Below, piece by piece: positions 8,556-20,036 of a stretch of DNA of 64,000 nucleotides. The notes beneath the pieces were generated by a model. That model did no database searches. It had not been told where the DNA came from and saw only the letters and a list, made by a program, of their open reading frames with translations. Both the position numbers and the translations under genes were made by a program. The stretch is taken from assembly GCF_900128985.1 (NCBI RefSeq), contig NZ_FQUC01000010.1, positions 106,383 to 170,382 of the forward strand, read 5' to 3'. Numbering within the stretch: position 1 is the stretch's first letter; each line of letters opens with the position of its first letter. The DNA comes from Indolivaga macrotermitis (GTDB lineage Bacteria > Bacteroidota > Bacteroidia > Bacteroidales > Dysgonomonadaceae).

Positions 8556-10058
8556 TTATTTCTTGTTCTTATTTAATTTATTCCTAACCGATTTTAATGG
8601 AAATACCTTGTTCAGTTTTATAAAAGAGACGGTTGCTGAAAGAACCAGCATCGGCACAACTGCAATTATACTATATTCCGGCTTGTATTGTACTATAACA
8701 AAAGCTAATAAAACTAGAATAAAGCTAAAGATTCCGAATGTCAGATTTTCGCTAGCCCATTTAAATCCGGTGAGCTTCTTTCCGATAACGAATACCACAG
8801 GAAGATATATCACATATCCTAACAGATAAGCTATACCAACGGCATCGAATCCGAAGTAAGGATACAGCAGATAAGTAGAGCCGAGATAAACAAGGAGGTA
8901 CAACATTTCGGTAGCAAAGTATATGGCTCCCTTGCCTTTAGCCAGCAATATAAAGCCTAAAGGCCACGATAATAATTTGGCGAATGTGCCCAGTATCTGC
9001 CAGTTTAAAACGGATGCTGCTCCTGTAAATTCAGATGAGTATAACAAAGCGAGTGCCAGTTTAGAGACCAATAATAAAATCAATATTGCCGGTACGCAGA
9101 GTATAAGTACTATGTAGGTTTGTTCGTTTATCAGCTTGCGTGATCCTTCTTTGTTCTCGATTACACTGCAAAGGCGGGGATAAAAATCGGATCCCATTGA
9201 TTTCAGGATCATCGATAAATAAACATTGGTAATACTCCATGCGGCCTGATATAACCCGACTGATTCTAACCCTATATTGTTTGTAAGGAATGCACGGATA
9301 ATGAAATAGCCGACCATTGTCGGTATTGCTGCCGATGCAATAAAGAAACCCAGCCTGAGCATCTCTACTCCTCTTGCTTTGACCTCGCCGAATGATAATT
9401 TTATCTTGGGGATATTCAGCCTTCTGCGATAATAATATGCACTGTAGAACATCCCGATACTTACAACGATAAAAACCGGTATAATACCCTCTGCTCTCCA
9501 GTAATAGTATAAAGGGATGGCAGCTATCAGTCCTGTCAGATTCCATATAATCGCAGATTTCACCATATAGCCTATCTGCCGTAATCCCTGTAAGATTACA
9601 GTTTGCCCTGCCGCAAGTACCATAAAAAATAAACTGACCGACAGGATAGCTATTTTTAGCGTATGTTCGGTATTATCGAATAGCCATAGTCCGATAGGAT
9701 AGGCACAAAGTATGCACACAATAGCACTTAGGCCGGCAAGAATCAGCGACCATGTATCTACAGTGGAAATAGTTTTATAGAGTTCCGTTTTTTCTTGCTC
9801 TTCTGCCGACTTTGCGACTTCGCGTACTCCGCTTGTCTCTATCCCGAATCCGGTAATAGACTTTATGGTATCGAGAATAGATTGGTAGACACTGATAAGT
9901 CCGGTGCCAGCTGCACCCAGAAGTAATGCAATGAGTTTGTTGCGGGCAATTCCGATAAGAATGGTAATCACCTGCGAGCCGCCGAATATACTGGTCGACC
10001 TGATAATCTGTTTATATGAATTATCGCTTTTTTGCAAAGAAGTAAGTCTTAAGTGCAA
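8556..10058 (-). CDS. Wzx-like O-antigen/polysaccharide flippase
   Basis: 500 residues with about 12-14 hydrophobic helices and the N-terminal pattern of PST/MATE-type O-antigen translocases (SIFGGSQVITILIGIARNKLIALLLGAAGTGLI, then VREVAKSAEEQEK). Such proteins flip undecaprenyl-linked sugars across the inner membrane. It is 18 bp after the SDR gene and follows two GT39-type glycosyltransferases in the same run, so a part in surface glycan or glycolipid assembly is reasonable. The substrate cannot be told. Confidence 0.85.
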   Translation of the reverse strand: MHLRLTSLQKSDNSYKQIIRSTSIFGGSQVITILIGIARNKLIALLLGAAGTGLISVYQSILDTIKSITGFGIETSGVREVAKSAEEQEKTELYKTISTVDTWSLILAGLSAIVCILCAYPIGLWLFDNTEHTLKIAILSVSLFFMVLAAGQTVILQGLRQIGYMVKSAIIWNLTGLIAAIPLYYYWRAEGIIPVFIVVSIGMFYSAYYYRRRLNIPKIKLSFGEVKARGVEMLRLGFFIASAAIPTMVGYFIIRAFLTNNIGLESVGLYQAAWSITNVYLSMILKSMGSDFYPRLCSVIENKEGSRKLINEQTYIVLILCVPAILILLLVSKLALALLYSSEFTGAASVLNWQILGTFAKLLSWPLGFILLAKGKGAIYFATEMLYLLVYLGSTYLLYPYFGFDAVGIAYLLGYVIYLPVVFVIGKKLTGFKWASENLTFGIFSFILVLLAFVIVQYKPEYSIIAVVPMLVLSATVSFIKLNKVFPLKSVRNKLNKNKK

Positions 10059-10076
10059 ATGTAAGGAAAGAATAGG

Positions 10077-10853
10077 TTATAAGATACCGCTACGTCCTAT
10101 TTTTCTCTTTTCCAGATATGAATAGATGGTGAAGATGAACGGGAAGATGTGCCCTGTGTAGTTAAATATCCTGAATAAGAAAGAAGGATATACCGATTTT
10201 TTTTCTTGCTCGATACCCCGGATAATAGCTTTTGCTACGGTTTCTACACTTTGTGTAGGAAAGGGCAAAGGAGGCTCTTTATCCCCGTTAGCTTTTTCGA
10301 AGAATGGAGTACGTGTCGCCACCGGATAAACAGTAAGTGTATGTACGTTTGACGATTTTTCGTACTGATAAGTGTGGACAAACTGTCTGATAGCTGCTTT
10401 TGTGGAGCAATACAATGAATAGTAGGGCAGAGGAACACTTGATACAGCTGATGATGTACATACAAAAAAGCTTTTTGAGCTTTTGCCATTAAATTCGATT
10501 TGCTTACTTAAAGAGTAGATGGGTGAAATAGTATTCAGAGCAAAAATATGTTCGATGTGCTTCCAATCGGGTATTTCTATTTTTTCTAAATAGGCAAAAC
10601 CTGCATTTGCGATAAAGATATCTATGTTTTGAAAGATACTTTTTGCAAAAACGAATAGTCGGTCTATCTCTTCCTTGTTACTTAAATCGGCAGAATAGGG
10701 GATGATAATTCCTTCCTTGACAGGTATTGGTTCAATATGCCGCGCAACAGCTATAATTTGCACATTCCCGTATTCCGATAGCCGTTTGAGTAACTCCAGC
10801 CCTATGCCTGATGATGCTCCGGTGAGAATTATTCTTTTACCTGCTATGTCCAT
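10077..10853 (-). CDS. Short-chain dehydrogenase/reductase
   Basis: 258-residue classical SDR. The cofactor motif TGASSGIG is at 11-18, NAG is in FIANAGFAYLE, and the catalytic YxxxK is in YSLYCSTKAAIR. The C-terminus carries an extra hydrophobic and basic tail (FLFRIFNYTGHIFPFIFTI), which suggests membrane attachment as in DltE/YbbO-like lipid-acting SDRs. It is 2 bp from the upstream GT39 gene and 18 bp from the flippase gene. The substrate is unknown; a lipid or lipid-linked sugar would fit the context. Confidence 0.88.
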   Translation of the reverse strand: MDIAGKRIILTGASSGIGLELLKRLSEYGNVQIIAVARHIEPIPVKEGIIIPYSADLSNKEEIDRLFVFAKSIFQNIDIFIANAGFAYLEKIEIPDWKHIEHIFALNTISPIYSLSKQIEFNGKSSKSFFVCTSSAVSSVPLPYYSLYCSTKAAIRQFVHTYQYEKSSNVHTLTVYPVATRTPFFEKANGDKEPPLPFPTQSVETVAKAIIRGIEQEKKSVYPSFLFRIFNYTGHIFPFIFTIYSYLEKRKIGRSGIL

Positions 10854-10855
10854 CT

Positions 10856-12514
10856 TTAGTCTTTATTCCAAAGGATTGTATAGTAGGCATTTCTATCGAC
10901 ATTAAATCCTTCGAGGTTGATATTTCCTACCATGGCGTTCGAAACCACATAAGCAGTATTTTTCTGAGGGATAATCTGTTCGGGTAACCCAAATTCTACA
11001 TTGGCATACGAATCTGCTATTTGTATTGATTCGCCTGTCTTCTTGACTGTCTTAGCGAAGGTATATGGGTCAACAGGATCGAAGAACAGAACTGTACTGT
11101 GAACAATATCACGGGGATAGTATATCTTGTCGAAATCCTTATCTCGGACAAAGAGTACACTTTGCTTGATCATATGCGAATAGTAAGTGAATCCCGGCTT
11201 AAATGTTTTAGCATTGAAATAAGCCAGCAGAAAAAGCAGAAATAGAATACTGAATGTTGATAAGAATAAGCCCTTGGCTGGTGAAAATGATTTGGTGAAG
11301 TAATAAATACCATATCCTGAGAATATAGAGAATGGTAGCCATAATAGATTCCAGTGAACAAGGCTGGCTCCAATCAGGATAAGTAACACGGAGGCTGATG
11401 CAAGCATTATAAATAATATATCCTCGCTGTTACTTCTGTCTTTTGATCTGAAAAAATACCAGATTCCGTAACCCAGTAAGGGTAAGGATATGACATTGTA
11501 GAATACCCCGAAATAAGGTATTGCTATTTCGTTACTGATTCCGTCCGTTCCCAGTAAGATCAGTTTAGCTATGACAGGTATGCTGATTTTTATTTCATTA
11601 AGTATATTGTTAGAGCTGAGGATAAATGTTCCGGTATCATCAGCCCTGTTGAATTCGAGTTGGGGAATTGTCATAGCACCGACTTTTACTTCTCCGAAAC
11701 CAAGATACATAACTCCAGCGAAATAGATTAAAGGCCATGCAATAAGCAGCATTACCCCTATAGACCCGGCTATTTGTTTTGTGGTGATCAGTTTTTTCTT
11801 TAATAAGTATATGAAGAGAGCCACAACCAGTACCGGTAATACAACCCATGACACTGCGTACCCGTACGCGGATAATGCAAGTATCCCGAATCCGAGGATA
11901 TAGGCGGTGCATCGTTGCCAATTGACAGTAAGGTAGCAGGCTAAAATAATAAAGCAAACACCGATTAAAATCAAATCGGGGGCAACCATTGCATCCAGTC
12001 CATAACGGCTTTTCATGATATGCCACGGACAGATAGCCAATATGCATGTCATAGTAGCGGTGAGGAGTGTATCTTTTTGTGTTTTACGCAACACCCAATA
12101 GAAAAATAGTATGGCAAATGAACCTAGCAGGGACATAGGCAGACGGAATACTCCTTCCGACAATCCGAAGAGTTTTACAAACGGGGCTGCCATATAGATG
12201 TATAATGCACTCATTCCACTGCCCCATACCTTCATATATACAGGGAAAGAGGTCATATGGCTGTCGATTCCGAAATTGCCGAGACACCATGCTTCGTATC
12301 CCGCCATGGCTTCGTCGAGATTAGCTCCATCCATATAGTCTAGATTGTAGAGGCGCACTATAATCCCGATAACCAGAACCAGTTGTGTGATATATAAATG
12401 CGTCTTATCTTGCTTCTCCGGATATGATCTTGTTTTCCATACTTCTCTGCCTATAAAAAGCAGAGCCAAAATGAAAAACAATATCTGTATATACATATAA
12501 TCTTGAAAAATCAT
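10856..12514 (-). CDS. GT39-type membrane glycosyltransferase (copy 1)
   Basis: 552 residues, about 12 hydrophobic helices and a C-terminal soluble part. The first extracytoplasmic loop holds the DE dyad of polyprenyl-phosphate-dependent GT-C enzymes (DGANLDEAMAGYEAWCLGN, about 58-76). It is a paralogue of the next gene upstream: both share LDEAM/VDEAM, the PWHIMKSR/PWHIIKSR loop and the C-terminal DPYTFAKT stretch. Members of this family (ArnT, PMT) move a sugar from a lipid phosphate to lipid A, protein or glycan. Acceptor and donor are unknown. It lies 16 bp after copy 2 and 2 bp before the SDR. Confidence 0.85.
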   Translation of the reverse strand: MIFQDYMYIQILFFILALLFIGREVWKTRSYPEKQDKTHLYITQLVLVIGIIVRLYNLDYMDGANLDEAMAGYEAWCLGNFGIDSHMTSFPVYMKVWGSGMSALYIYMAAPFVKLFGLSEGVFRLPMSLLGSFAILFFYWVLRKTQKDTLLTATMTCILAICPWHIMKSRYGLDAMVAPDLILIGVCFIILACYLTVNWQRCTAYILGFGILALSAYGYAVSWVVLPVLVVALFIYLLKKKLITTKQIAGSIGVMLLIAWPLIYFAGVMYLGFGEVKVGAMTIPQLEFNRADDTGTFILSSNNILNEIKISIPVIAKLILLGTDGISNEIAIPYFGVFYNVISLPLLGYGIWYFFRSKDRSNSEDILFIMLASASVLLILIGASLVHWNLLWLPFSIFSGYGIYYFTKSFSPAKGLFLSTFSILFLLFLLAYFNAKTFKPGFTYYSHMIKQSVLFVRDKDFDKIYYPRDIVHSTVLFFDPVDPYTFAKTVKKTGESIQIADSYANVEFGLPEQIIPQKNTAYVVSNAMVGNINLEGFNVDRNAYYTILWNKD

Positions 12515-12530
12515 CTTTTAAATCTTTATG

Positions 12531-14156
12531 TTATTTAGACCATAATACACTGTAATATATACCCTTTTCGATATTGAACCCGGTAAGGTCAATTGATGGC
12601 AATGAGGCGTTTGATATCACATATGCGGTTTTTTCTTGTGAATGTATTTCGGCAGGTAATCCGAACGAAATATTGTCGTAAGCTACAGCTTGCGCCAAAT
12701 CATTCCCATTCGAAACAAATGTCTTTGCAAATGTATATGGATCTACCGGATTATAGAAAAGAGTAAAACTGTGTATTATATCTTGTGGATAATAAATCTT
12801 ATTAAATTGTTTTGAGCCGACAAAGCGGATCTCTTTTTCAAACATATAGGAGTTGAAAGGACTGTAGATGTTTTTGTCGAAATAATTTCGCAGGAATAAT
12901 CCAAATGATAAAATATATATTGTACCTATAATAAACAGATTTGTTCTGGATATTTCAGCAAATCGGAAAATGCCATATCCGGTGAAATATATCACGGGAA
13001 ACCATATCAGGTTCCAATGGTTTATAGTGGGCTCTACCAGCAATAAGAGAGGAAGGCATGAGATGAGCCATATTAGAAATATCCGTCCCATAATATCTTT
13101 AGCTTTGATGCTTTTGTATAAGCCATATGCAAGAAATGGTAAAGAGATAATGTTGTAAAATACACCTGATACCGGAAGAGAACTGGCATTGAGATTATCG
13201 ACACCTGTAATTACGATTTTATAAGCGTATTTTGTATACCGGATAATTTCGGCAGGGATATTACTCGCTCCTAGGAGTGTTGTATTATCATGCCTGTCAG
13301 CGCTTAATTGTGTGATAGTTATGAAACCTAATGAGAATTGATCCCATTTCAGGAATAATCCGAAGGCGAATAGTACTAGTGGAAGCAACACTATGGCTGA
13401 GGTAATAGAAACAATTGCTATTTTCTTGATATCTATTCCTCCTTTTTTATACAGAAACCAAATAGTTAGTAGGTAAATAAAGGGTAGAACCATCCAGCTG
13501 ATGCCATATCCATATGCACTGACCGATAACATAATAAAACCACCAAGATAAAACCACAATTGTTTTTTTTGTGTGCTATAGTAGCCCCATATGATGAGGC
13601 AAATGCCTATAAGTATAAGGTCGGGGCAAATGTTACAATCTACAGCGAAGCGCGATTTGATGATATGCCACGGATTAATTGCCAGAAATGCAGTAATACA
13701 AAGCGTTGCGAGAGTGTTTTTTTGTCCTTTTTTTACAGTCAGGTAAAGAATTATCAGAGCAAGACACCCGATAATGGACATTGGCAGGCGGTATGCAACA
13801 ATATTTAGCCCGAAAATCTTGATGAAAGGAAGTGCGAAATAAGCATATAAAGCACTCTGTCCGGTTCCCCAGGACTTAAGATATACCGGATAAGATGCCA
13901 GATTGCTATCGACCCCAAAGTGAGCCAAGCACCACGAATCGTATGCTCCCATGGCTTCGTCGACAAAGATCCCATGAGGATATGTCAGATTAATCGACCG
14001 GAGTAAGATACCGGCTAGGAGAATAATCAGTGTACAATAAGTCAGTTTGCGGTCACTTAGAGACAACCCTTTCACCTTTTGTATTTCATAGCCTAAAAAA
14101 ACAGCTACAAATACAAAAAATATCACCTGCACTATCATGTAGGGTTGAAATTCCAT
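12531..14156 (-). CDS. GT39-type membrane glycosyltransferase (copy 2)
   Basis: 541 residues with the same architecture as the gene at 10856: about 12 membrane helices, the catalytic-loop dyad in FVDEAMGAYDSWCLAHFG, AINPWHIIKSRFAVD, and a C-terminal soluble domain with YNPVDPYTFAKTF. The two are clearly diverged rather than recent copies, so the duplication is old and the enzymes may add different sugars. It follows yitT by 50 bp in the minus-strand run. A role in glycan or lipid modification is inferred from the family and the neighbouring flippase. Confidence 0.85.
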   Translation of the reverse strand: MEFQPYMIVQVIFFVFVAVFLGYEIQKVKGLSLSDRKLTYCTLIILLAGILLRSINLTYPHGIFVDEAMGAYDSWCLAHFGVDSNLASYPVYLKSWGTGQSALYAYFALPFIKIFGLNIVAYRLPMSIIGCLALIILYLTVKKGQKNTLATLCITAFLAINPWHIIKSRFAVDCNICPDLILIGICLIIWGYYSTQKKQLWFYLGGFIMLSVSAYGYGISWMVLPFIYLLTIWFLYKKGGIDIKKIAIVSITSAIVLLPLVLFAFGLFLKWDQFSLGFITITQLSADRHDNTTLLGASNIPAEIIRYTKYAYKIVITGVDNLNASSLPVSGVFYNIISLPFLAYGLYKSIKAKDIMGRIFLIWLISCLPLLLLVEPTINHWNLIWFPVIYFTGYGIFRFAEISRTNLFIIGTIYILSFGLFLRNYFDKNIYSPFNSYMFEKEIRFVGSKQFNKIYYPQDIIHSFTLFYNPVDPYTFAKTFVSNGNDLAQAVAYDNISFGLPAEIHSQEKTAYVISNASLPSIDLTGFNIEKGIYYSVLWSK

Positions 14157-14206
14157 ATTATATAATATAAGAGGTATATGTTATAGATATATACCTGATA
14201 TCCCTT

Positions 14207-15076
14207 TTATCTTATCTTGTCAAAGCCTTCACCATATACGCCTCTAACAGTACTTTGTGATATGAAGGCTTTCTCATCGATATTCCGGATGAGGCGGAAA
14301 AGTTCAACTGATTCGGCGCGTTTTGCCAGCACCATTATTACTTTAGTCGGTTTTTTAGTGTACCATCCCATTCCGTCGAGCATAGTACATCCCCGGTGTA
14401 ATTCTTTATTGATAGCATTTGCAATTATATCGTGTTTCTCGGATATAATAAGTACCTGTACCGACTGCCGGAAACCGTTGATAACCATATCTATGGCATA
14501 AGTCATTACACCCATTACTATCAGTCCGTATACTATTTTGTTGACATCCTGAAATACAATATAAGAGCAACAGATGATAATGAAGTCGCAGAGTAACATT
14601 CCCCGCCCGAAGGCGATATTCTTGTATTTATTAATGAGGGCTACAATGATATCGGTTCCTCCCGTACTACCGTTGGCGCTGAATACCAATCCGATACCGC
14701 TACCACACATCATTGCACCGATTACACCCGATAGCAATGGCTCGCCGGAAATGATGGGCTCTTTTATGATAATAGTCAGGGCGGTCATCATGGCAGTAAG
14801 CGTTATTACTCCATAGATTGTTTTAATCAGAAACTTGAAACCCAAAATCTTGAGAGCAACAATTAGCAGCAAGCAGTTTACTGCAAAATATGTTTCCTGT
14901 AAGAGTATCTTGCCATTGGTCCCATATTCGACTAAAAGTCCGATACCGGCAAGTCCACCGGTAACTATTCCTCCGGGTCGAATGAAACCTATCAGCCCTA
15001 TGGCATATAATGCAAGCCCTAAAGTTATATTAAGGTAGTCCTTCCAATAGAAATTCTTGAGGTACTGCTTCGGCAT
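14207..15076 (-). CDS. YitT family membrane protein (DUF161/DUF2179)
   Basis: 289 residues: five or six hydrophobic helices in the N-terminal two thirds with the family glycines (GFIRPGGIVTGGLAGIGLL and GLVFSANGSTGGTDIIVALIN), then a soluble DUF2179 domain (about 205-285, QVLIISEKHDIIANAINKELHRGCTMLDGMGWYTKK). Members are widespread and functionally obscure; a transport role is assumed. The gene starts 1 bp after the leuS stop, so it is almost certainly cotranscribed and perhaps translationally coupled with leuS. Confidence 0.9.
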   Translation of the reverse strand: MPKQYLKNFYWKDYLNITLGLALYAIGLIGFIRPGGIVTGGLAGIGLLVEYGTNGKILLQETYFAVNCLLLIVALKILGFKFLIKTIYGVITLTAMMTALTIIIKEPIISGEPLLSGVIGAMMCGSGIGLVFSANGSTGGTDIIVALINKYKNIAFGRGMLLCDFIIICCSYIVFQDVNKIVYGLIVMGVMTYAIDMVINGFRQSVQVLIISEKHDIIANAINKELHRGCTMLDGMGWYTKKPTKVIMVLAKRAESVELFRLIRNIDEKAFISQSTVRGVYGEGFDKIR

Positions 15077-15077
15077 A

Positions 15078-17879
15078 TCAGAGAACGATATTTACAATTT
15101 TCTTCGGTACGATAATTACCTTTTTCGGAGTTTTGCCTTCGAGCCATTTTTGTGAAGACTCGTGAGCCAAAACTGTTTTTTCTATTTCGTCGTTGGCTGC
15201 GTCTGCTGCGAATTCGATGGTGAAACGAGCTTTTCCGTTGAAAGAAATTGTATAGTTGACAACATCTTCTTTCAGGTACTCTTCGTTACAAACAGGCCAT
15301 TGAGCATCACATACACTGCCGGTGTGTCCCAGATTGTGCCATAGTTGCTCGGCTATATGAGGGGCAAATGGGGCGATAACTATAACCAACTGTTCAAGTA
15401 TTGCCCTTTTATTGCACTTCAGAGAAGTCAGCTCATTAGAACAGATCATAAATGCAGAAACCGAAGTGTTGAATGAGAAATTCTCGATATCCAGACTTAC
15501 TTTTTTGATCAGTTTATGCAACGATTTCAGCTCGTCCTTAGTTGGTGCTTCGTCAGATACAGTAAATTCTTCACCCGTGTGGAAAAGGTTCCATAAGCGG
15601 CGAAGGAATCTGTGTACACCATCAATACCATTCATATCCCAGGGCTTAGATTGCTCTAATGGCCCAAGGAACATTTCATACATTCTTAATGTATCTGCTC
15701 CATATTTGTCTGCTACATCATCTGGATTTACGACATTGTGATATCTTTTCCCCATCTTTTCGATAGCCCATCCACAGATATATTTTTCATCTTCCAGAAC
15801 GAATTCGGCAGAAGCAAATTCGGGTCTCCAGGCTTTGAATGCTTCAATATCCAGTATATCGTTATTCACGATATTTACATCGACATGAAGTTCCGATGTT
15901 TCGTATTGGTCTTTCAGTCCATGAGAAACAAATTTATTAGTACCGTTGATACGATATACAAAATTGCTTCGTCCCTGAATCATACCTTGATTGATCAACT
16001 TGCGGAATGGTTCGTCCTCACAAGCTACTTTGATGTCATAAAGGAATTTATTCCAGAAACGGCTGTAAATCAGATGCCCTGTAGCATGCTCGGTTCCCCC
16101 GATATACAAGTCAACACTGCGCCAGTATTCGTCTTTGTCTTTTGCAACAAGAGCCTCGTTGTTATGTGGATCCATATAACGAAGATAGTAAGCCGACGAT
16201 CCGGCAAATCCGGGCATTGTATTCAATTCAAGCGGAAATATAGTGGTATTATTTATTTCCGATTTGTCTACCACTTCTTGTTTTACAGTATCCCAAGCCC
16301 ATTTAACAGCATTGCCTAGTGGCGGTTCTCCTGTTTCGGTAGGCAGAAATTTATCTACTTCAGGAAGTTTCAAAGGCAGTTTGTCGACAGGCAACATTTG
16401 AGGCATTCCATCTTTGTAATATACAGGGAATGGTTCGCCCCAATAGCGTTGACGCGAGAAAGTTGCATCACGAAGACGATAGTTGGTCTTTACGTGACCT
16501 ATATTTTTTTCTTTGATGTATTCTTTCGTTTTTGCAATCGCTTCTTTTACGGTTAGTCCATTCAGGAAGTCTGAATTCATGACAATACCTTCTTTAGCAT
16601 CAAAACTTTCTTCCGAGATATCACATCCTTCAATCAAAGGGATAATAGGTAAATTGAAATGCTTTGCGAAAGCATAGTCCCGGCTATCATGAGCAGGTAC
16701 AGCCATAATGGCTCCCGTTCCATATCCGGCCAATACATAATCGGCTATCCATACCGGAATTTCTTTTCCGTTTAATGGATTGATAGCATATGATCCGGAG
16801 AATACGCCCGAAACTTTCTTTTCGGATTGGCGTTCACGTTCCGTACGTTTTTTAGTTGCAGTCAGATATGCGTCCACTTCGGCTTTTTGCTCCGCTTTTG
16901 TAAGCATGGCAACATAGTCGCTTTCGGGAGCAAGTACCATAAATGTAACCCCGAAGATGGTATCAGCACGGGTTGTGAATATTTCGAGTTTGATATCCGA
17001 ATCTTTTACCTTGAATTTCATCTCGGCACCTTCCGAACGGCCTATCCAGTTTTTCTGGGTTTCTTTCAGTGAGTCGCTCCAGTCTATAGTATCTAAGCTT
17101 TCCAACAAGCGTTGTGCATATGCAGAAACACGCAGACACCACTGGCGCATTTTGCGTTGTTCTACAGGATAGCCGCCACGCTCGGATAAGCCGTTTATAA
17201 CTTCGTCGTTTGCTAATACTGTCCCCAGTGCAGCGCACCAGTTTACCATCGTCTCGCCCAGATAAGCGATCCGGTAATTCAGTAATACCTCTTGTTTCTC
17301 TACATCAGATTTGGCTTTCCACTCATCGGCTGTAAACAGTAATTCTTCGCTGCAAGCTATATTCATACCTGCTGAGCCTTGTTGTTCAAAAACGGATATC
17401 AGTTCATCAATAGGGCGTGCCTCTTGTTCATCGTAACAATAGTACGAGTTGAACATCTGGATAAATGCCCACTGCGTCCATTTGTAATAGCCGGGTTCGC
17501 AAGTGCGTATTTCGCGGTTCCAGTCAAAAGAGAAGCCGATCTTATCTAACTGTTCTTTGTATCTGTTTATATTTTGCTCGGTAGTGACCGACGGATGTTG
17601 CCCTGTCTGAATTGCATATTGCTCGGCCGGCAATCCGTATGCGTCGTATCCCATGGGATGCAATACATTGAAACCTTGGAGGCGTTTGTAGCGGGCATAT
17701 ATGTCAGAAGCAATATATCCCAGCGGATGCCCTACGTGTAGCCCTGCTCCCGAAGGATAAGGAAACATATCGAGGACATAGTATTTGGGCTTATCTTTGT
17801 TTTCTACTACTTTGTAAATTTGCTGATTAGTCCAAAATTCCTGCCAACGCTTTTCGATTTCTTTGAAATTGTATTCCAT
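15078..17879 (-). CDS. leuS: Leucyl-tRNA synthetase
   Basis: 933 residues, full length for a class Ia LeuRS. The HIGH region is [16 protein letters not shown] (about 37-52); the CP1 editing domain follows, with its threonine-rich loop [13 protein letters not shown]; then comes the tRNA-binding helical domain. The KMSKS loop reads KMGKR in the stretch [13 protein letters not shown], a departure from the canonical motif, while the following [15 protein letters not shown] is standard. It is the first gene of an eight-gene minus-strand run. A promoter and a hairpin with a T-run lie upstream (17928-17973). It charges tRNA-Leu with leucine and edits mischarged products. Confidence 0.98.
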   Translation of the reverse strand: MEYNFKEIEKRWQEFWTNQQIYKVVENKDKPKYYVLDMFPYPSGAGLHVGHPLGYIASDIYARYKRLQGFNVLHPMGYDAYGLPAEQYAIQTGQHPSVTTEQNINRYKEQLDKIGFSFDWNREIRTCEPGYYKWTQWAFIQMFNSYYCYDEQEARPIDELISVFEQQGSAGMNIACSEELLFTADEWKAKSDVEKQEVLLNYRIAYLGETMVNWCAALGTVLANDEVINGLSERGGYPVEQRKMRQWCLRVSAYAQRLLESLDTIDWSDSLKETQKNWIGRSEGAEMKFKVKDSDIKLEIFTTRADTIFGVTFMVLAPESDYVAMLTKAEQKAEVDAYLTATKKRTERERQSEKKVSGVFSGSYAINPLNGKEIPVWIADYVLAGYGTGAIMAVPAHDSRDYAFAKHFNLPIIPLIEGCDISEESFDAKEGIVMNSDFLNGLTVKEAIAKTKEYIKEKNIGHVKTNYRLRDATFSRQRYWGEPFPVYYKDGMPQMLPVDKLPLKLPEVDKFLPTETGEPPLGNAVKWAWDTVKQEVVDKSEINNTTIFPLELNTMPGFAGSSAYYLRYMDPHNNEALVAKDKDEYWRSVDLYIGGTEHATGHLIYSRFWNKFLYDIKVACEDEPFRKLINQGMIQGRSNFVYRINGTNKFVSHGLKDQYETSELHVDVNIVNNDILDIEAFKAWRPEFASAEFVLEDEKYICGWAIEKMGKRYHNVVNPDDVADKYGADTLRMYEMFLGPLEQSKPWDMNGIDGVHRFLRRLWNLFHTGEEFTVSDEAPTKDELKSLHKLIKKVSLDIENFSFNTSVSAFMICSNELTSLKCNKRAILEQLVIVIAPFAPHIAEQLWHNLGHTGSVCDAQWPVCNEEYLKEDVVNYTISFNGKARFTIEFAADAANDEIEKTVLAHESSQKWLEGKTPKKVIIVPKKIVNIVL

Positions 17880-17927
17880 GACTTGTTTTACCTGTTGTTT
17901 GTTTTCAGTTTTATCTAAAGTGACAAA

Positions 17928-17973
17928 AAAGGTCCGAGACCTTTAAGCTCCTCAAATTTCGATAACAAAGGTA
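17928..17973 (-). promoter_or_regulatory. leuS promoter with terminator-like hairpin in the leader
   Basis: On the minus strand a perfect -7 box TACCTTTG (17966-17973) is followed about 20 nt later by a 7-bp hairpin (AAAGGTC-tcg-GACCTTT, 17928-17944) that runs into six T residues before the leuS ATG at 17879. A terminator between promoter and gene suggests attenuation. No leader peptide ATG is visible between them. Confidence 0.4.
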
Positions 17974-18110
17974 GTTATATTCTTTGAATTAATAAATATG
18001 GTATAAAACCTAATTTTCAGATTGATGTGTCGTTTATATTTGCTTGTCAGTTATATTTTATGCCTATTTTGTAATGTGTATATATTAAAATGTATTTATA
18101 TTTGCAAAAT

Positions 18111-18275
18111 TAAAATATCAATTATTATATGGCTCCGGATTTGTAACTGTGAAGATATTCGAATAATGAGGATACCATGATATTGCTAAGAGACTAGTTT
18201 TTATTATTATATTTAATGGATCGCAGTGATGCGTAAAGCAGCAGAATCCTGACCGGGATTCTGCTGCTATTTTAA
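18111..18275 (+). ncRNA. Candidate small RNA in the leuS/ABC-F intergenic region
   Basis: The 470-bp gap 17880-18351 has no convincing ORF, only frames of about seven codons or fewer. It has a perfect -7 box TATATTTG at 18097-18104 (another at 18035-18042) and, 130 bp on, a perfect 13-bp terminator hairpin (18237-18268) that no annotated plus-strand gene would use. A transcript of about 165 nt is the simplest explanation. No known RNA family is recognised, and strand and limits are inferred. Confidence 0.35.
18237..18268 (+). terminator. Strong orphan intrinsic terminator
   Basis: Perfect 13-bp stem (AGCAGCAGAATCC at 18237-18249 with its complement at 18256-18268), 6-nt loop, then ATTTTAATGTTTT. 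The T-rich tract follows only in the plus direction, where no protein gene precedes it. Confidence 0.7.
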
Positions 18276-18292
18276 TGTTTTGGATGAAATAG

Positions 18293-18328
18293 AAATAGCG
18301 CCCTGAGTATTAAATCAGGACGCTATTT
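18293..18328 (-). terminator. Terminator after the ABC-F gene
   Basis: 14-bp stem (18293-18306 with 18315-18328) enclosing an 8-nt loop. The single C/A mismatch on the plus strand becomes a G-U pair in a minus-strand RNA, which favours use by the ABC-F gene ending at 18352. A T-run also follows on the plus side. Confidence 0.65.
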
Positions 18329-18351
18329 TTTATAATGTAAATGTGAATTTA

Positions 18352-19965
<1,614 letters not shown>

Positions 19966-19975
19966 CTACTTCAAA

Positions 19976-20009
19976 ATCAGAGGATAACCGATACCGGCTA
20001 TCCTCTGAT
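19976..20009 (-). terminator. Terminator after the PDZ/DUF4136 gene
   Basis: Perfect 11-bp stem ATCAGAGGATA / TATCCTCTGAT (19976-19986 and 19999-20009) with a 12-nt loop, 27 bp downstream of the stop at 20037 on the minus strand and before the ABC-F start. Confidence 0.65.
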
Positions 20010-20036
20010 ATATTTATAAATGTTTTCTTATTTTAA

